A DNA stretch of 64,000 nucleotides. Origin: Mycolicibacterium frederiksbergense (lineage in GTDB: Bacteria; Actinomycetota; Actinomycetes; Mycobacteriales; Mycobacteriaceae). A program made the translations under genes and the position numbers. Location: positions 620,001 to 684,000 of the forward strand of contig NZ_JARXVE010000002.1 in NCBI RefSeq assembly GCF_029893345.1. Reading direction: 5' to 3'. Shown here piece after piece: positions 9,084-18,779 of the stretch; position 1 is the first letter of the stretch; the number at the start of each line of letters is the position of its first letter. The notes under the pieces are model-generated. The model made no database searches and was not told the DNA's origin. It was given only the letters and a program-made list of their open reading frames with translations.

Positions 9084-10598
9084 ATGACGTTCAGGATCAG
9101 GTTCGGCGCGCTGCTGGCGGTGACGGCGCTGGCGGCGGCGGGTTGCACCCAGGTCGTCGAGGGGGAGGCCCGGATCGCGGTCCCACGGCCCGGTACGCCG
9201 GTGCAATGGTTGCCGTGCAACGCCGGGTCGGGCAACAACATGCAGATCCCCGACGGTGCCGAATGTGGACTGTTGTCGGTGCCGGTGGACTACGCCAAAG
9301 CCGACGGCGAAGTCGCACGGCTGGCGATGATCCGCTTCCCGGCCGCGGGCAAGAAGATCGGTTCGTTGGTGATCAACCCCGGCGGGCCGGGTGAGTCCGG
9401 GGTGGAATCGGCGGTCTCCCTGCTGTCCGGTCTGCCGCAGTCGGTCAAGGACCGCTTCGACATCGTCGGGTTCGACCCGCGCGGTGTCGGGTCCTCGATG
9501 CCGGCGGTGTGGTGCAACTCCGACGCCGACAACGACCGGCTGCGTGCCGACCCCACGGTCGAGTACACCCCGGAGGGCGTGGCGCACCTGGAGAAAGAAA
9601 CCAAAGATTTCGTGCAGCGCTGCGTCGACAAGATGGGCGTCGAATTCCTGGAGAACGTGGGGACCGAGAACGTCGCCAAGGACCTGGATGCGATCCGGGC
9701 CGCGCTCGGCGATGACAAGTTGACCTATCTGGGCTACTCCTACGGCACCCGCATCGGCGCGACGTACGCCGAGCAGTTCCCGCAGAAGGTCCGCGCGATG
9801 ATCCTCGACGGCGCCGTCGACCCCAATGCCGATCCGGTGGAAGAAGACATCCGCCAGGCCGCTGCCTTCCAGAAGGCCTTCGACGACTACGCCGCCGACT
9901 GCGCCAAGAATCCGGACTGCCCGCTGGGCACCGACCCGGCCAAGGCCGTCGAGGTGTACAAGAGCCTCATCGACCCGCTGGTGCAGCACCCGGCCAAGAC
10001 CCGCGATCCGCGCGGGCTGAGCTACAGCGACGCCACCGTGGGCACCATCCTGCCGCTGTACTCACCGAATCTGTGGCGGCATCTGACCGAGGGGCTGACC
10101 GGGCTGAAGAACGGCAACGGCGATGTCATGCTGGCGCTGGCCGACCTGTACATGGGTCGAGATGCCAAGGGCCACTACAACAATTCGACGGATACGCGGG
10201 TCGCGGTCAACTGCATGGACAAGCCTGCGATCACCGACCGGGCCACCGTGATCGACGAGGATCGCAGGGCACGCGAGGTAGCCCCATTCATGAGCTACGG
10301 CGCGTTCACCGGGAATGCGCCGCTGGGAACCTGTGCGTTCTGGCCGGTGCCGCCGACCAGCAAGCCGCACGAGGTCTCGGTGAAGGGGCTGCCACCGACA
10401 TTGATCGTCTCGACCACCAACGATCCGGCGACCCCGTACCAGGCCGGCGTCGATCTGGCCCGCCAACTCGGCGGCACCCTGGTCACTTTCGAAGGCACCC
10501 AGCACACCGTGGTGTTCCAAGGCAACAAATGCATCGACGACATCGCCGCGACCTACCTTGTCGACGTGACCGTGCCGCCGCCGGGCACGCGCTGCTGA
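9084..10598 (+). CDS. caeA: Secreted serine hydrolase lipoprotein, CaeA/Hip1-like
   Basis: This 504-aa alpha/beta-hydrolase has a lipoprotein signal peptide: a hydrophobic run of about ten residues ending in the lipobox LAAAGC. The fold motifs are clear: oxyanion region VINPGGPGESG, VGFDPRGVGSS, the nucleophile elbow GYSYGT, and C-terminal triad regions with VSTTNDPATPYQAG (Asp) and TQHTVV (His). Several conserved Cys pairs (for example near CAKNPDCPLG) fit disulfides in an exported protein. It matches the Hip1/CaeA envelope protease of M. tuberculosis (Rv2224c), which processes GroEL2 at the surface. A paralogue follows directly downstream. Start at ATG 9084 gives the complete signal peptide. 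Confidence 0.88.
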   Translation: MTFRIRFGALLAVTALAAAGCTQVVEGEARIAVPRPGTPVQWLPCNAGSGNNMQIPDGAECGLLSVPVDYAKADGEVARLAMIRFPAAGKKIGSLVINPGGPGESGVESAVSLLSGLPQSVKDRFDIVGFDPRGVGSSMPAVWCNSDADNDRLRADPTVEYTPEGVAHLEKETKDFVQRCVDKMGVEFLENVGTENVAKDLDAIRAALGDDKLTYLGYSYGTRIGATYAEQFPQKVRAMILDGAVDPNADPVEEDIRQAAAFQKAFDDYAADCAKNPDCPLGTDPAKAVEVYKSLIDPLVQHPAKTRDPRGLSYSDATVGTILPLYSPNLWRHLTEGLTGLKNGNGDVMLALADLYMGRDAKGHYNNSTDTRVAVNCMDKPAITDRATVIDEDRRAREVAPFMSYGAFTGNAPLGTCAFWPVPPTSKPHEVSVKGLPPTLIVSTTNDPATPYQAGVDLARQLGGTLVTFEGTQHTVVFQGNKCIDDIAATYLVDVTVPPPGTRC

Positions 10599-10687
10599 CC
10601 GGCCTCGGCCGGCAAGGTCACCGAATGATCTCCGGCCGATCTCTGCTCGGCCTCAGCGGCAGACCCGAAGGCTCCGGCCGTGAGATC

Positions 10688-12229
10688 ATGTCAGCCGTGC
10701 GGTGGGTCGGTTGGATGCTGTGGACGCGAGGAACAACCAGGGCACTGGCCGCCACACTGCTCGGCACAAGCGCGGTGATCTGCCCGGTCGTCGGGCCGGC
10801 CGCGCACGCTTGGGCGGAATCGGGGCCGGAATGGGGAAGTTGCGCCCCCTGGGTGCAAGATCCGGCCGCGATCCCGACCGCGCAGTGCCGCACCGTCTCA
10901 GTACCAGTGGATTGGAATTCCGCTGATCCCCAAGGCGCACAGGCGCAATTGGCGGTGATCCGGATTCCGGCCAGCGGTAACCGGATCGGGACACTGTTCG
11001 TCAACCCCGGCGGTCCCGGTGCCTCGGCGGTGAACACCGTCGCCGGCATGGCTGCCGCACTGACCGGCTCCCCACTCACCGATCATTTCGATCTGGTCGG
11101 CTTCGACCCGCGCGGCGTCGGGCACTCCACCCCGCAGCTGCGCTGCCGCACCGACGCCGAGATCGACGCCTACCGGCGCGAGCCGCTGGCCGATTACAGC
11201 CCGGCCGGTGTCGCCCACATCGAAGACCTCTACCGCCAGTTCGCGCAGCAGTGCCTGGACCGCATGGGCGCGCCGTTCCTGGCCAACATCGGCACCGCCT
11301 CCTCGGTGCGGGACATGGACGCGGTGCGAGCCGCGCTGGGTGAGGAGCAGATCAACTACCTGGGCTTCTCCTACGGGACCCAGTTGGGCGCTGCCTACGC
11401 CGAGCAGTTCGGCGATCGGGTGCGCACCATGGTGCTCGACGGTGCCATCGACCCGAGCCTGGATCCGATCACCAAGAACGTCCGCCAGCTCGCCGGGTTC
11501 CAACAGGCTTTCGAGAAATACGCCGCGGATTGTGCGCAATCGTCGGACTGCCCACTCGGTACCGACCCGGCCCAGTTCGTCGGCCGCTACCACCAAATGG
11601 TGGACCCGCTGGTGACCACGCCTGCGGCCACCACGGACTCGCGCGGGCTCGGCTACGCCGATGCCATCACCGGGACCGGCAACGCCATGTACTCGGCGCG
11701 GCTCTGGCCCTTCCTGACCAGCGGGCTGCTCGGGTTGACGCGCGGCACCAATCCCGGTGACCTGCTGTTGCTCGCCGACGACTATTGGCACCGCGATGAT
11801 TCGGGCCACTACCAGAACATGCAGGATGCGTTCACCGCGATCCGATGTGTCGACTCGTCGTTCCCCACCGACCCGGCGGCGTGGGCCGATGCCGACCGGC
11901 AAAACCGTGCGGCCGCACCGTTCCTGGCCTACGGCGAGTTCACCGGCTACGCGCCACGTGACATCTGCGCGCTGTGGCCGGTGCCTGCGACCTCGGCGCC
12001 ACACGCCGTGACCGGACCCGGACCGGGCAAGGTCGTGGTGGTGTCCACCACCGGGGACCCGGCCACGCCGTATCAGGCCGGTGTGGACCTGGCCCGGCAA
12101 ATGGATGCGGCGCTGATCTCCTTCCGCGGTTCCCAACACACCGTGGTGTTCAACGGAGACGCCTGTGTCGATACCGCAACGCTGAGTTTCTTCATCACCC
12201 AATCCTCGCCGGGTGACCTCTCCTGCTAA
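10688..12229 (+). CDS. Secreted serine hydrolase, second Hip1-type paralogue (Rv2223c-like)
   Basis: This 513-aa protein is a tandem paralogue of the preceding gene, with the same alpha/beta-hydrolase layout: FVNPGGPGASAV, GFDPRGVGHSTP, nucleophile GFSYGT, VSTTGDPATPYQAG and SQHTVVF. The N-terminus (residues ~1-45) is a classical signal peptide ending near AHAWAES, with no lipobox Cys, so this copy should be released or periplasmic, unlike its lipoprotein neighbour. Start is set at ATG 10688; a later in-frame Met (MLWTRG) would also keep the signal core. The 89 bp between the two genes hold no clear terminator, so co-transcription is possible. Substrates unknown. Confidence 0.87.
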   Translation: MSAVRWVGWMLWTRGTTRALAATLLGTSAVICPVVGPAAHAWAESGPEWGSCAPWVQDPAAIPTAQCRTVSVPVDWNSADPQGAQAQLAVIRIPASGNRIGTLFVNPGGPGASAVNTVAGMAAALTGSPLTDHFDLVGFDPRGVGHSTPQLRCRTDAEIDAYRREPLADYSPAGVAHIEDLYRQFAQQCLDRMGAPFLANIGTASSVRDMDAVRAALGEEQINYLGFSYGTQLGAAYAEQFGDRVRTMVLDGAIDPSLDPITKNVRQLAGFQQAFEKYAADCAQSSDCPLGTDPAQFVGRYHQMVDPLVTTPAATTDSRGLGYADAITGTGNAMYSARLWPFLTSGLLGLTRGTNPGDLLLLADDYWHRDDSGHYQNMQDAFTAIRCVDSSFPTDPAAWADADRQNRAAAPFLAYGEFTGYAPRDICALWPVPATSAPHAVTGPGPGKVVVVSTTGDPATPYQAGVDLARQMDAALISFRGSQHTVVFNGDACVDTATLSFFITQSSPGDLSC

Positions 12230-12236
12230 GTCTTCC

Positions 12237-12263
12237 AGGGCTGTAACACAGATTTAACAGCCG
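12237..12263 (+). promoter_or_regulatory. Near-palindromic site upstream of glnA2
   Basis: Between the protease stop and the glnA2 ATG (12281) lies GCTGTAAC, seven bases, then TTAACAGC: a near-palindrome containing GTAAC followed at six bases by TTAAC. This partly resembles the two-half-site GlnR box (GTnAC-n6-GAAAC), with mismatches in the second half. It could be an operator for nitrogen control or simply promoter sequence. The gap to the start codon is ~20 bp, so a bound protein would overlap the transcription start. Confidence 0.3.
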
Positions 12264-12280
12264 ATGCCTACGCTGCGGGC

Positions 12281-13621
12281 ATGGACCGCCAGAAGGAATT
12301 CGTGCTGCGCACGCTGGAGGAACGCGATATCCGGTTCGTCCGGTTGTGGTTCACCGATGTGCTCGGCTTCCTCAAGTCGGTGGCGATCGCGCCCGCCGAG
12401 CTCGAGGGCGCTTTCGAAGAGGGCATCGGTTTCGACGGCTCGTCGATCGAGGGCTTCGCCCGCGTCTATGAGTCCGACACCGTGGCCCGGCCCGACCCGT
12501 CGACCTTCCAGGTGCTGCCCTGGACCACCGGCGCCGGTAAGCACTACTCGGCGCGGATGTTCTGCGACATCACCATGCCCGACGGCTCGCCGTCGTGGGC
12601 CGACTCGCGGCATGTGCTGCGCCGGCAACTGGCCAAGGCCAGCGACCTCGGATTCTCTTGCTACGTCCACCCCGAGATCGAATTCTTCCTGCTCAAGCCC
12701 GGGGACGACGACGGTTCGCCGCCGATCCCGGCCGACAACGGCGGCTACTTCGACCAGGCCGTGCACGATGCCGCCCCCAACTTCCGTCGCCACGCCATCG
12801 ACGCGCTGGAGCAGATGGGCATCTCGGTGGAGTTCAGCCACCACGAGGGCGCACCCGGGCAGCAGGAGATCGACCTGCGCTACGCCGACGCACTGTCGAT
12901 GGCCGACAACGTGATGACGTTTCGTTACCTGGTCAAGGAAGTGGCCCTGGCCGACGGGGTGCGGGCCTCCTTCATGCCCAAGCCGTTCGCGGAGTACCCC
13001 GGCTCGGCGATGCACACCCACATGAGCCTGTTCGAGGGCGATACCAACGCCTTCCACGGTCCCGATGACCCGCTGCAGCTCTCCGATATCGCCAAGTCCT
13101 TCATCGCGGGCATTCTGGAGCACGCCAGCGAGATCAGCGCGGTGACCAACCAGTGGGTGAACTCCTACAAACGGCTCGTGCACGGCGGCGAGGCGCCCAC
13201 CGCGGCCTCCTGGGGTGCGGCCAACCGCTCGGCGCTGGTACGGGTGCCGATGTACACACCGCGCAAGGCCTCCTCGCGGCGCGTCGAGGTCCGTAGCCCC
13301 GACTCGGCGTGCAATCCCTACCTGACCTTCGCGGTGCTGCTGGCCGCCGGGCTGCGGGGTGTGGAGAAGGGATACGTGCTGGGCCCGCAGGCCGAGGACA
13401 ACGTCTGGAATCTGACTCCCGAGGAACGTCGCGCCATGGGCTACCGGGAGCTGCCCTCCAGCCTCGGTAACGCGCTGGAGGCGATGGAGGGCTCCGAGCT
13501 TGTCGCGGAAGCGTTGGGGGAGCACGTATTCGACTACTTCTTGCGCAACAAGCGCGCCGAGTGGGAGAACTACCGCAGCCACGTCACTCCGTACGAGCTG
13601 AAGAACTACCTCTCGCTCTGA
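12281..13621 (+). CDS. glnA2: Glutamine synthetase family protein GlnA2
   Basis: This 446-aa protein has the full type I glutamine synthetase fold: N-terminal beta-grasp with GFLKSVAIAP, the FDGSSIEGFARVYESD active-site strand, the ATP/metal motifs VHPEIEFFLLKPGD and GQQEIDLRYADAL, the MPKPFAEYPGSAMHTHMSLF block, and [17 protein letters not shown]. It matches GlnA2 of mycobacteria. The loop that carries the adenylylation Tyr in GlnA1 reads DNVWNLTPEE here, with Trp in place of Tyr, so GlnE should not adenylylate it at that site. glnE follows after ~43 bp on the same strand, suggesting one operon. Confidence 0.95.
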   Translation: MDRQKEFVLRTLEERDIRFVRLWFTDVLGFLKSVAIAPAELEGAFEEGIGFDGSSIEGFARVYESDTVARPDPSTFQVLPWTTGAGKHYSARMFCDITMPDGSPSWADSRHVLRRQLAKASDLGFSCYVHPEIEFFLLKPGDDDGSPPIPADNGGYFDQAVHDAAPNFRRHAIDALEQMGISVEFSHHEGAPGQQEIDLRYADALSMADNVMTFRYLVKEVALADGVRASFMPKPFAEYPGSAMHTHMSLFEGDTNAFHGPDDPLQLSDIAKSFIAGILEHASEISAVTNQWVNSYKRLVHGGEAPTAASWGAANRSALVRVPMYTPRKASSRRVEVRSPDSACNPYLTFAVLLAAGLRGVEKGYVLGPQAEDNVWNLTPEERRAMGYRELPSSLGNALEAMEGSELVAEALGEHVFDYFLRNKRAEWENYRSHVTPYELKNYLSL

Positions 13622-13664
13622 GTAGACAGCCGGGCCGGCGCCGATGTGCGCTACCGTCGTGAAC

Positions 13665-16600
13665 GTGGCCAAGCCTGCGACCGACCGTCCGAAACTGCCC
13701 AGCGTCGGCCGGCTCGGACTGGTGCATCGGCAGGCCGGCGCCGACCTGGACCAGCTCGGGTGGAACACCGATGCGCACGTCGAGCTGTTGTGGTCGTTAT
13801 CGCGCGCGCCGGACGCCGATGTCGCGCTTCGAGCGATGGTTCGGCTGGCCGATGCGCTCGGGACCGGCTGGGCTGAGCTCAACCATCTGCTGCTGACCGA
13901 CCGCGCGCTGCGGGGCCGGCTGTTCGGTGTGCTGGGATCCTCGCTGGCCCTCGGTGATCACCTGGTGGCCCATCCCGAGTCCTGGCGGCTGCTGGCCGGT
14001 GAGGTGCAACTTCCGACCGCCGACACGTTGCGCGGCACATTCACCGCACTGGCCCAGGATGTCGACATCACCAGGGGCGCGGCCACCGCCGTGCCAGCAC
14101 TGCGGGCCCTCTACCGCGACCGGCTGTTGGTGCTGGCCGCCCTCGACGTCGCTTCGACGGTCGAGAACGAGCCGGTGCTGCCGTTCATCGCCGTCGGTGT
14201 GCAGCTGTCCGATCTGGCCGACGCCGCGCTCGGTGCGGCACTGACGGTGGCAACCCGGGCCGTGTGCGAGGGTGGGGTCGAGCCCCGGCTGGCCGTCATC
14301 GCCATGGGCAAATGCGGTGCGCGCGAGCTGAATTACGTCAGCGACGTCGACGTCATCTTCGTCGGGGAGCCGATTGTGGACAGCTCCGACGGTGGTAGTG
14401 ACGACAGCCTGGCGCTGGCCACCCGGGTGGCGGGCGAGATGATGCGGATTGCCTCCGATGCTTTCTTCGAGGTCGACGCGGCGTTACGGCCGGAAGGTAA
14501 ACGCGGACAACTGGTTCGGACTGTGGAATCCCACATCGCCTACTACCAGCGCTGGGCCAAGACCTGGGAATTTCAGGCGCTGCTCAAGGCGCGTCCGGCG
14601 GCGGGGGACCCGGAGCTGGGTCGGGCCTATATCGACTCTTTGATGCCAATGGTGTGGACCGCTTGCGAGCGTGAGGATTTCGTCCCCGAGGTGCAAGCTA
14701 TGCGCCGTCGGGTCGTGGAACTCGTCCCGGCCGGGGTGCGGGCCCGTGAGCTCAAGCTCGGCACGGGCGGACTGCGCGATGTCGAATTCGCCGTCCAGCT
14801 ACTGCAATTGGTGCACGGACGCAATGACGACTCGCTGCACGTGGCGTCCACCGTGGCTGCACTCGACGCCCTCGGCGAGGGTGGGTACATCGGCCTTGAC
14901 GACGCCGCCAACATGACCGCGTCCTACGAATTCCTGCGGCTGCTCGAACACCGGCTGCAGCTGCAGCGGCTCAAACGCACCCACATGCTGCCCGACGACA
15001 ACGACGTCGAAGCGTATCGCTGGCTGGCCCGGGCCGCCCACGTTCGTCCCGACGGCCGCCACGACGCCCAAGGGGTGCTGCGCGAGGAACTCAAGCGGCA
15101 GAGCCTGCGGGTGTCGCGACTGCACGCCAAGCTCTTCTACCAGCCGCTGCTGGAATCGGTGGGCGAGCCGGCGGTGGGCATCGGTGCCGGGATGAGTGCC
15201 GAGGCGGCCGAACGTCAGCTTGCCGCACTGGGTTACGAGGGGCCGCAGAACGCGCTGACGCACCTGGCCGCGCTCACCGGCCAGAGCGGGCGCCGCGCCC
15301 GGGTGCAGCAGGTGCTGCTGCCGACCCTGCTGGACTGGCTGTCGGACACCCCCGACCCGGACACCGGTCTGCTGGCCTACCGCCGGATCAGCGAGGAACT
15401 GGCCGAGCAGCGCTGGTATTTGTCGACCCTGCGCGACGAGGGGGCGGTGGCCAAGCGGCTGATGCGGGTGCTGGGGACCTCGGCCTATATCCCCGAACTG
15501 CTCATGCGCGCCCCGGAGGTCATCCAGCTCTACGCCGACGGTCCCAACGGCCCGAAGCTGCTCGACGGCGATCCCGACAGCGTGGCCCGTGCACTGCTGG
15601 CTTCGGCCGCACGGCACCCCGACCCGGTGCGCGGCATCGCGGCGTCGCGCACCCTGCGGCGTCGGGAACTGGCCCGCATCGCGTCGGCCGACGTGCTGGG
15701 CCTGATCGAGGTGACCGACGTGTGTAAGGCACTCACCTCGGTGTGGGTCGCGGTGCTGGAGGCCGCGCTGCAGGCGGTGATCCGGGCCAACACACCCGAA
15801 TCCGGTGCGCCCGCGCGCATCGCGGTCATCGGCATGGGCCGACTCGGCGGCGGCGAACTCGGGTACGGCTCCGACGCCGACGTGATGTTCGTCTGCGAGC
15901 CGGCTCCCGGTGTGGAGGACTCGGTGGCCGTGCGCTGGTCGGTGACCGTTGCCGAGCAGGTTCGCACGTTGCTCGGCACGCCGAGCGTCGATCCGCCGCT
16001 GGAGGTCGACGCCGGACTGCGTCCCGAGGGACGTAACGGGCCGTTGGTGCGGACCTTGGCCTCGTATGCGGCCTACTACGAGCAGTGGGCGCAGCCCTGG
16101 GAGATCCAGGCGCTGCTGCGGGCACATCGGGTCGCCGGCGATATGGAACTCGGCGAGCGTTTCCTGCTGGTGGCAGACAAGACCCGCTATCCCTCGGGCG
16201 GCGTTTCGGCCGAGGCGGTGCAGGAGATCCGCCGGATCAAGGCGCGGGTGGATGCCGAGCGCCTGCCGCGTGGCGCGGACCCCAACACCCATACCAAGCT
16301 GGGCCGCGGCGGGTTGGCCGACATCGAATGGACGGTGCAGTTGCTGCAGCTGCGCTACGCCCACAAAGTGCCTGCGCTGCACAACACTTCGACGCTGGAA
16401 ACGCTGGACGCGATCGGCGCCGCCGAACTGGTCGCCGAGGGTGACGTGGAGCTGTTGCGGGAGGCCTGGCTGACCGCGACGCGGGCGCGCAACGCGCTGG
16501 TGCTGGTGCGCGGTAAGGCCACCGATCAGTTGCCCGGGCCGGGGCGTCAGCTCAATGCGGTCGCCCTGGCGGCCGGCTGGGGCAGCGATGACGGCGGTGA

Positions 16601-16670
16601 GTTCCTGGACAACTACCTGCGGGTGACTCGGCGGGCCAAGGGCGTGGTCCGCAAGATTTTCGGCGGCTGA
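13665..16670 (+). CDS. glnE: Bifunctional glutamine synthetase adenylyltransferase/deadenylase
   Basis: This ~1001-aa enzyme attaches and removes AMP on glutamine synthetase to tune its activity. It has two nucleotidyltransferase domains: the N-terminal deadenylase with [20 protein letters not shown] (metal Asp227/Asp229) and the C-terminal adenylyltransferase with [20 protein letters not shown] (Asp737/Asp739), each followed by a GlnD-type helical region ([16 protein letters not shown] and [16 protein letters not shown]). Start is uncertain: the GTG at 13665 gives an N-terminus (then [18 protein letters not shown]) like other mycobacterial GlnE; GTG 13659 and ATG 13644 are alternatives. The stop codon at 16668-16670 lies within the first of four tandem hairpin repeats. 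Confidence 0.95.
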   Translation: MAKPATDRPKLPSVGRLGLVHRQAGADLDQLGWNTDAHVELLWSLSRAPDADVALRAMVRLADALGTGWAELNHLLLTDRALRGRLFGVLGSSLALGDHLVAHPESWRLLAGEVQLPTADTLRGTFTALAQDVDITRGAATAVPALRALYRDRLLVLAALDVASTVENEPVLPFIAVGVQLSDLADAALGAALTVATRAVCEGGVEPRLAVIAMGKCGARELNYVSDVDVIFVGEPIVDSSDGGSDDSLALATRVAGEMMRIASDAFFEVDAALRPEGKRGQLVRTVESHIAYYQRWAKTWEFQALLKARPAAGDPELGRAYIDSLMPMVWTACEREDFVPEVQAMRRRVVELVPAGVRARELKLGTGGLRDVEFAVQLLQLVHGRNDDSLHVASTVAALDALGEGGYIGLDDAANMTASYEFLRLLEHRLQLQRLKRTHMLPDDNDVEAYRWLARAAHVRPDGRHDAQGVLREELKRQSLRVSRLHAKLFYQPLLESVGEPAVGIGAGMSAEAAERQLAALGYEGPQNALTHLAALTGQSGRRARVQQVLLPTLLDWLSDTPDPDTGLLAYRRISEELAEQRWYLSTLRDEGAVAKRLMRVLGTSAYIPELLMRAPEVIQLYADGPNGPKLLDGDPDSVARALLASAARHPDPVRGIAASRTLRRRELARIASADVLGLIEVTDVCKALTSVWVAVLEAALQAVIRANTPESGAPARIAVIGMGRLGGGELGYGSDADVMFVCEPAPGVEDSVAVRWSVTVAEQVRTLLGTPSVDPPLEVDAGLRPEGRNGPLVRTLASYAAYYEQWAQPWEIQALLRAHRVAGDMELGERFLLVADKTRYPSGGVSAEAVQEIRRIKARVDAERLPRGADPNTHTKLGRGGLADIEWTVQLLQLRYAHKVPALHNTSTLETLDAIGAAELVAEGDVELLREAWLTATRARNALVLVRGKATDQLPGPGRQLNAVALAAGWGSDDGGEFLDNYLRVTRRAKGVVRKIFGG

Positions 16671-16762
16671 GCCGCCAAGTAGATGAAGCGGCTGAGCCGC
16701 CAAGTAGATGAAGCGGCTGAGCCGCCAAGTGGATGAAGCGGCTGAGCCGCCAAGTGGATGAA
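16663..16762. repeat. Four 25-bp tandem repeats starting on the glnE stop codon
   Basis: Four head-to-tail copies of a 25-bp unit occupy 16663-16687, 16688-16712, 16713-16737 and 16738-16762; copies 1-2 have A and copies 3-4 have G at one position, and a degraded fifth copy follows. Each unit contains an inverted repeat GGCGGC / GCCGCC or GCGGC / GCCGC around TGA, so a transcript would fold as a row of small hairpins. The first copy contributes the TGA stop of glnE. The array could act as terminator or mRNA stabiliser and is the kind of locus expected to vary in copy number between strains. Confidence 0.9.
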
Positions 16763-16835
16763 GCGGCGAGTAGCCGAAGCGGGTGAACTGGCCCCCGCGT
16801 GCGCGACATCACAGTGGGTGATGTTAATAAGGGCG

Positions 16836-16841
16836 TATAAC
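16836..16841 (+). promoter_or_regulatory. Candidate -10 element for the thioesterase operon
   Basis: TATAAC lies about 20 bases before the ATG at 16861 and resembles a good sigma-A -10 box. A small inverted repeat CATCAC / GTGATG (16807-16812 and 16818-16823) sits where the -35 region or an operator would be. No convincing -35 hexamer is seen. The start codon has GGGAG as ribosome-binding site, so the 5' leader would be very short. Confidence 0.4.
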
Positions 16842-16860
16842 AATTTCACTGGGAGTCCGG

Positions 16861-17490
16861 ATGAAACATACGTTCGACGTCATCACCGCGGCCGAGCATG
16901 ATCGGCTCGAAGCCCTCTATGAGCCGTTCGCCCGCGCGATGCGTGAACTCGTGGATGCCGGAGTGCGCACCGAGGTGGACCCGCAGACCATCGCCGATGC
17001 GACCGCGGCCGTCGAGGCGGTTACCGCGTCGCTGCGCCGCGATCAGCGCGACGGGCCGCACGCCATGCTGCACGCCGAGACCAACCGTCCCGTGGTGTGG
17101 GCGAATCCGGTCGTCGGATTGCGCAATGCGCTGGCCCCGCCGTTGGTGATCGAGCATTCCGACGATGGCAGCTGCTGGAGTGAGTTCGAGCTGGGAGCGG
17201 CCTATGAGGGACCACTGGGCTGGGTGCACGGCGGCATTTGCGCGTTGGTGCTCGACCACATTCTCGGTGAGGTGGCCAGCAGCGGATTGAACGAGCCGCG
17301 CTACACCGGAACCATCACGTGCCGGTATCGCCGTGGCACACCCCTGGGTACGTTGCGCGCGGAGGCCTACATCGACCGGACCGAGGGCGTCAAAACCTTT
17401 GCGCGAGGCCATATCAGCGACGCCGACGGGATCACCGTCGAGGCTGAAGGCGTCTTCATCACCCCGGCGTGGGCGCGGGATGCCGGATGA
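16861..17490 (+). CDS. PaaI-type hotdog thioesterase
   Basis: This 209-aa protein has a C-terminal hotdog domain (residues ~95-205) with the family signature GPLGWVHGGICALVLDHILG, in which Gly-Gly and Asp lie near the thioester in PaaI/YbgC relatives, and a helical N-terminal extension of ~80 residues. It likely hydrolyses an acyl-CoA thioester. The GGGAG box eight bases before the ATG supports the start. Its stop overlaps the next gene's ATG (ATGA at 17487-17490), so it is translationally coupled to the LLM oxidoreductase. Similar proteins are common in mycobacteria near lipid or steroid catabolism genes; no specific substrate can be given. Confidence 0.8.
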   Translation: MKHTFDVITAAEHDRLEALYEPFARAMRELVDAGVRTEVDPQTIADATAAVEAVTASLRRDQRDGPHAMLHAETNRPVVWANPVVGLRNALAPPLVIEHSDDGSCWSEFELGAAYEGPLGWVHGGICALVLDHILGEVASSGLNEPRYTGTITCRYRRGTPLGTLRAEAYIDRTEGVKTFARGHISDADGITVEAEGVFITPAWARDAG

Positions 17491-18344
17491 AGTTCTATGT
17501 GAGCATGGCCTTCCTGGACACCCGGGAGGCCGTCGAAATAGCCAGGGCCGCAGACGAACTCGGCTACGATGGGATGGGCATCCCGGATCACGTGGTGAAC
17601 CTGGAGACGCTGCGGACGCCGTATCCGTACACCAACGACGGCAAGCGCCGCTGGGAGGCGTTCACCGACTGGCCGGACCCGTGGGTGATGATCGGGGCAC
17701 TGGCGCTGGTCACCACTCGGCTGAAGTTCGTCACCACGGTCTACCTGCCCGCGATGCGCGACCCGTACTCGGCGGCGAAAGCGATTGGCACCGCGGCCTA
17801 TCTGGCCGGCGGACGGCTGGAACTCGGTGTCGGGGTCGGCTGGTGCGAGGAGGAGTTCGAGCTGCTGGGCCAGCAGTTCGCGCGACGCGGCAAGCGCACC
17901 GACGAGATGCTTGAGTTGATGAAGAAGCTGTGGTCGCCTGGGTGGACCGAGTTTGCCGGCGAGTTCTATTCCACACCTCGACTGGAGATGGAGCCCACTC
18001 CGCCGCGGATCCCCATCTACGTCGGCGGCCTGTCCGACATCGCGCTGCGCCGAGCGGCGCGGCACGACGGCTGGATCGGCGATCTGATCTCCACCGAGGC
18101 CGCCTTGCAGCGGGTCGACCGGTTACGCGAGCTGCGCGCCGAAAAGGGTTTGACGATGGACGATTTCACCGTCATCACACCCCTGGCCGACGCTTTCACC
18201 CCGGAGCACTACGCGCGCGCGGAAGCCGGTGGCATCCAAGGCATCGTCACCATGCCGTGGATGTTCTACGCCGGGCCCTCGGCGAGCCTGGCCGAGAAGA
18301 TCGACGGGATGAAGCGGTTCCGCGACGATCTGCGGCTGGACTAA
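17487..18344 (+). CDS. LLM-class (F420-dependent type) oxidoreductase
   Basis: This 285-aa TIM-barrel protein belongs to the luciferase-like monooxygenase superfamily. Visible motifs are EIARAADELGYDGMGIPDHV near the start, LKFVTTVYLPAMRDPYSAAK, the GGRLELGVGVGWCEEEFELLG signature shared by F420-dependent members, and PRIPIYVGGLSDIALRRAARH. Mycobacteria use F420 for most of this family, so an F420-linked reductase or dehydrogenase is likely, but FMN is possible. The ATG overlaps the thioesterase stop, indicating an operon of two lipid-type enzymes. Its end overlaps the stop of the convergent DoxX gene by a few bases. Confidence 0.85.
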   Translation: MKFYVSMAFLDTREAVEIARAADELGYDGMGIPDHVVNLETLRTPYPYTNDGKRRWEAFTDWPDPWVMIGALALVTTRLKFVTTVYLPAMRDPYSAAKAIGTAAYLAGGRLELGVGVGWCEEEFELLGQQFARRGKRTDEMLELMKKLWSPGWTEFAGEFYSTPRLEMEPTPPRIPIYVGGLSDIALRRAARHDGWIGDLISTEAALQRVDRLRELRAEKGLTMDDFTVITPLADAFTPEHYARAEAGGIQGIVTMPWMFYAGPSASLAEKIDGMKRFRDDLRLD

Positions 18345-18748
18345 CGCTTCCTGCGCGCCGCGTCGAGGGCGAACGCGCCACCGCCGAGCACGGCCAGCAG
18401 CAGGAAGCCGAAGCAGTACAGCACCGCCAGCTCCCCGCCGTTCTGCAGCGGGAGCAGGCCGTTGGGCTGATGCTCAGTGAAGTAGGCGAACGCCATCTGG
18501 CCGCATGCGATGAACGCGGCGATGTGGGTGAACAGGCCTATCATGATCAGCAGGCCCAGCCCGAGTTCGAGCACGCCCGCGTACCAGACCGGCCAGGAGC
18601 CGACCGGCGCCGCACCGCCCATGTCGACGGGCCAGGCGAACAGCTTGACTGCTCCGTGCACGGTGAACAGGAATCCGAACACGAGGCGGAACACCCCGAG
18701 AGCAACGGGGGAGTAGGTGTTGAGCCGGGCGTCCAGTTTGGTCGTCAT
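18341..18748 (-). CDS. DoxX-family membrane protein
   Basis: This 135-aa protein has four hydrophobic segments: VALGVFRLVFGFLFTVHGAV, a second around WPVWYAGVLELGLGLLIMIG, a third THIAAFIACGQMAFAYF and a fourth AVLYCFGFLLLAVLGGGAFA. The first helix with HGAxK and the GxPxxxW-like linker are typical of DoxX/DoxD proteins. In M. tuberculosis a DoxX protein works with SodA and a thiosulfate sulfurtransferase in a redox complex, but that is a different paralogue; nothing here shows such partners. Start at ATG 18748 was preferred to the Met at 18769 because it removes a short unconserved lead. Convergent with the LLM gene. Confidence 0.85.
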   Translation of the reverse strand: MTTKLDARLNTYSPVALGVFRLVFGFLFTVHGAVKLFAWPVDMGGAAPVGSWPVWYAGVLELGLGLLIMIGLFTHIAAFIACGQMAFAYFTEHQPNGLLPLQNGGELAVLYCFGFLLLAVLGGGAFALDAARRKR

Positions 18749-18779
18749 GGTGCGACGATACGCGTGCAAACCAGGAATC

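Noticed and set aside
12254..13882. A 542-codon open frame antisense to glnA2
   Set aside because: Product of high GC and strong third-position bias; it reads as Arg/Gly/His-rich nonsense and the plus-strand glutamine synthetase is unambiguous.
14799..16703. A 634-codon open frame antisense to glnE
   Set aside because: Same cause; no domain is recognisable and GlnE covers the region.
16663..16762. CRISPR array
   Set aside because: The repeats are directly head to tail with no spacers, and no cas genes are present.
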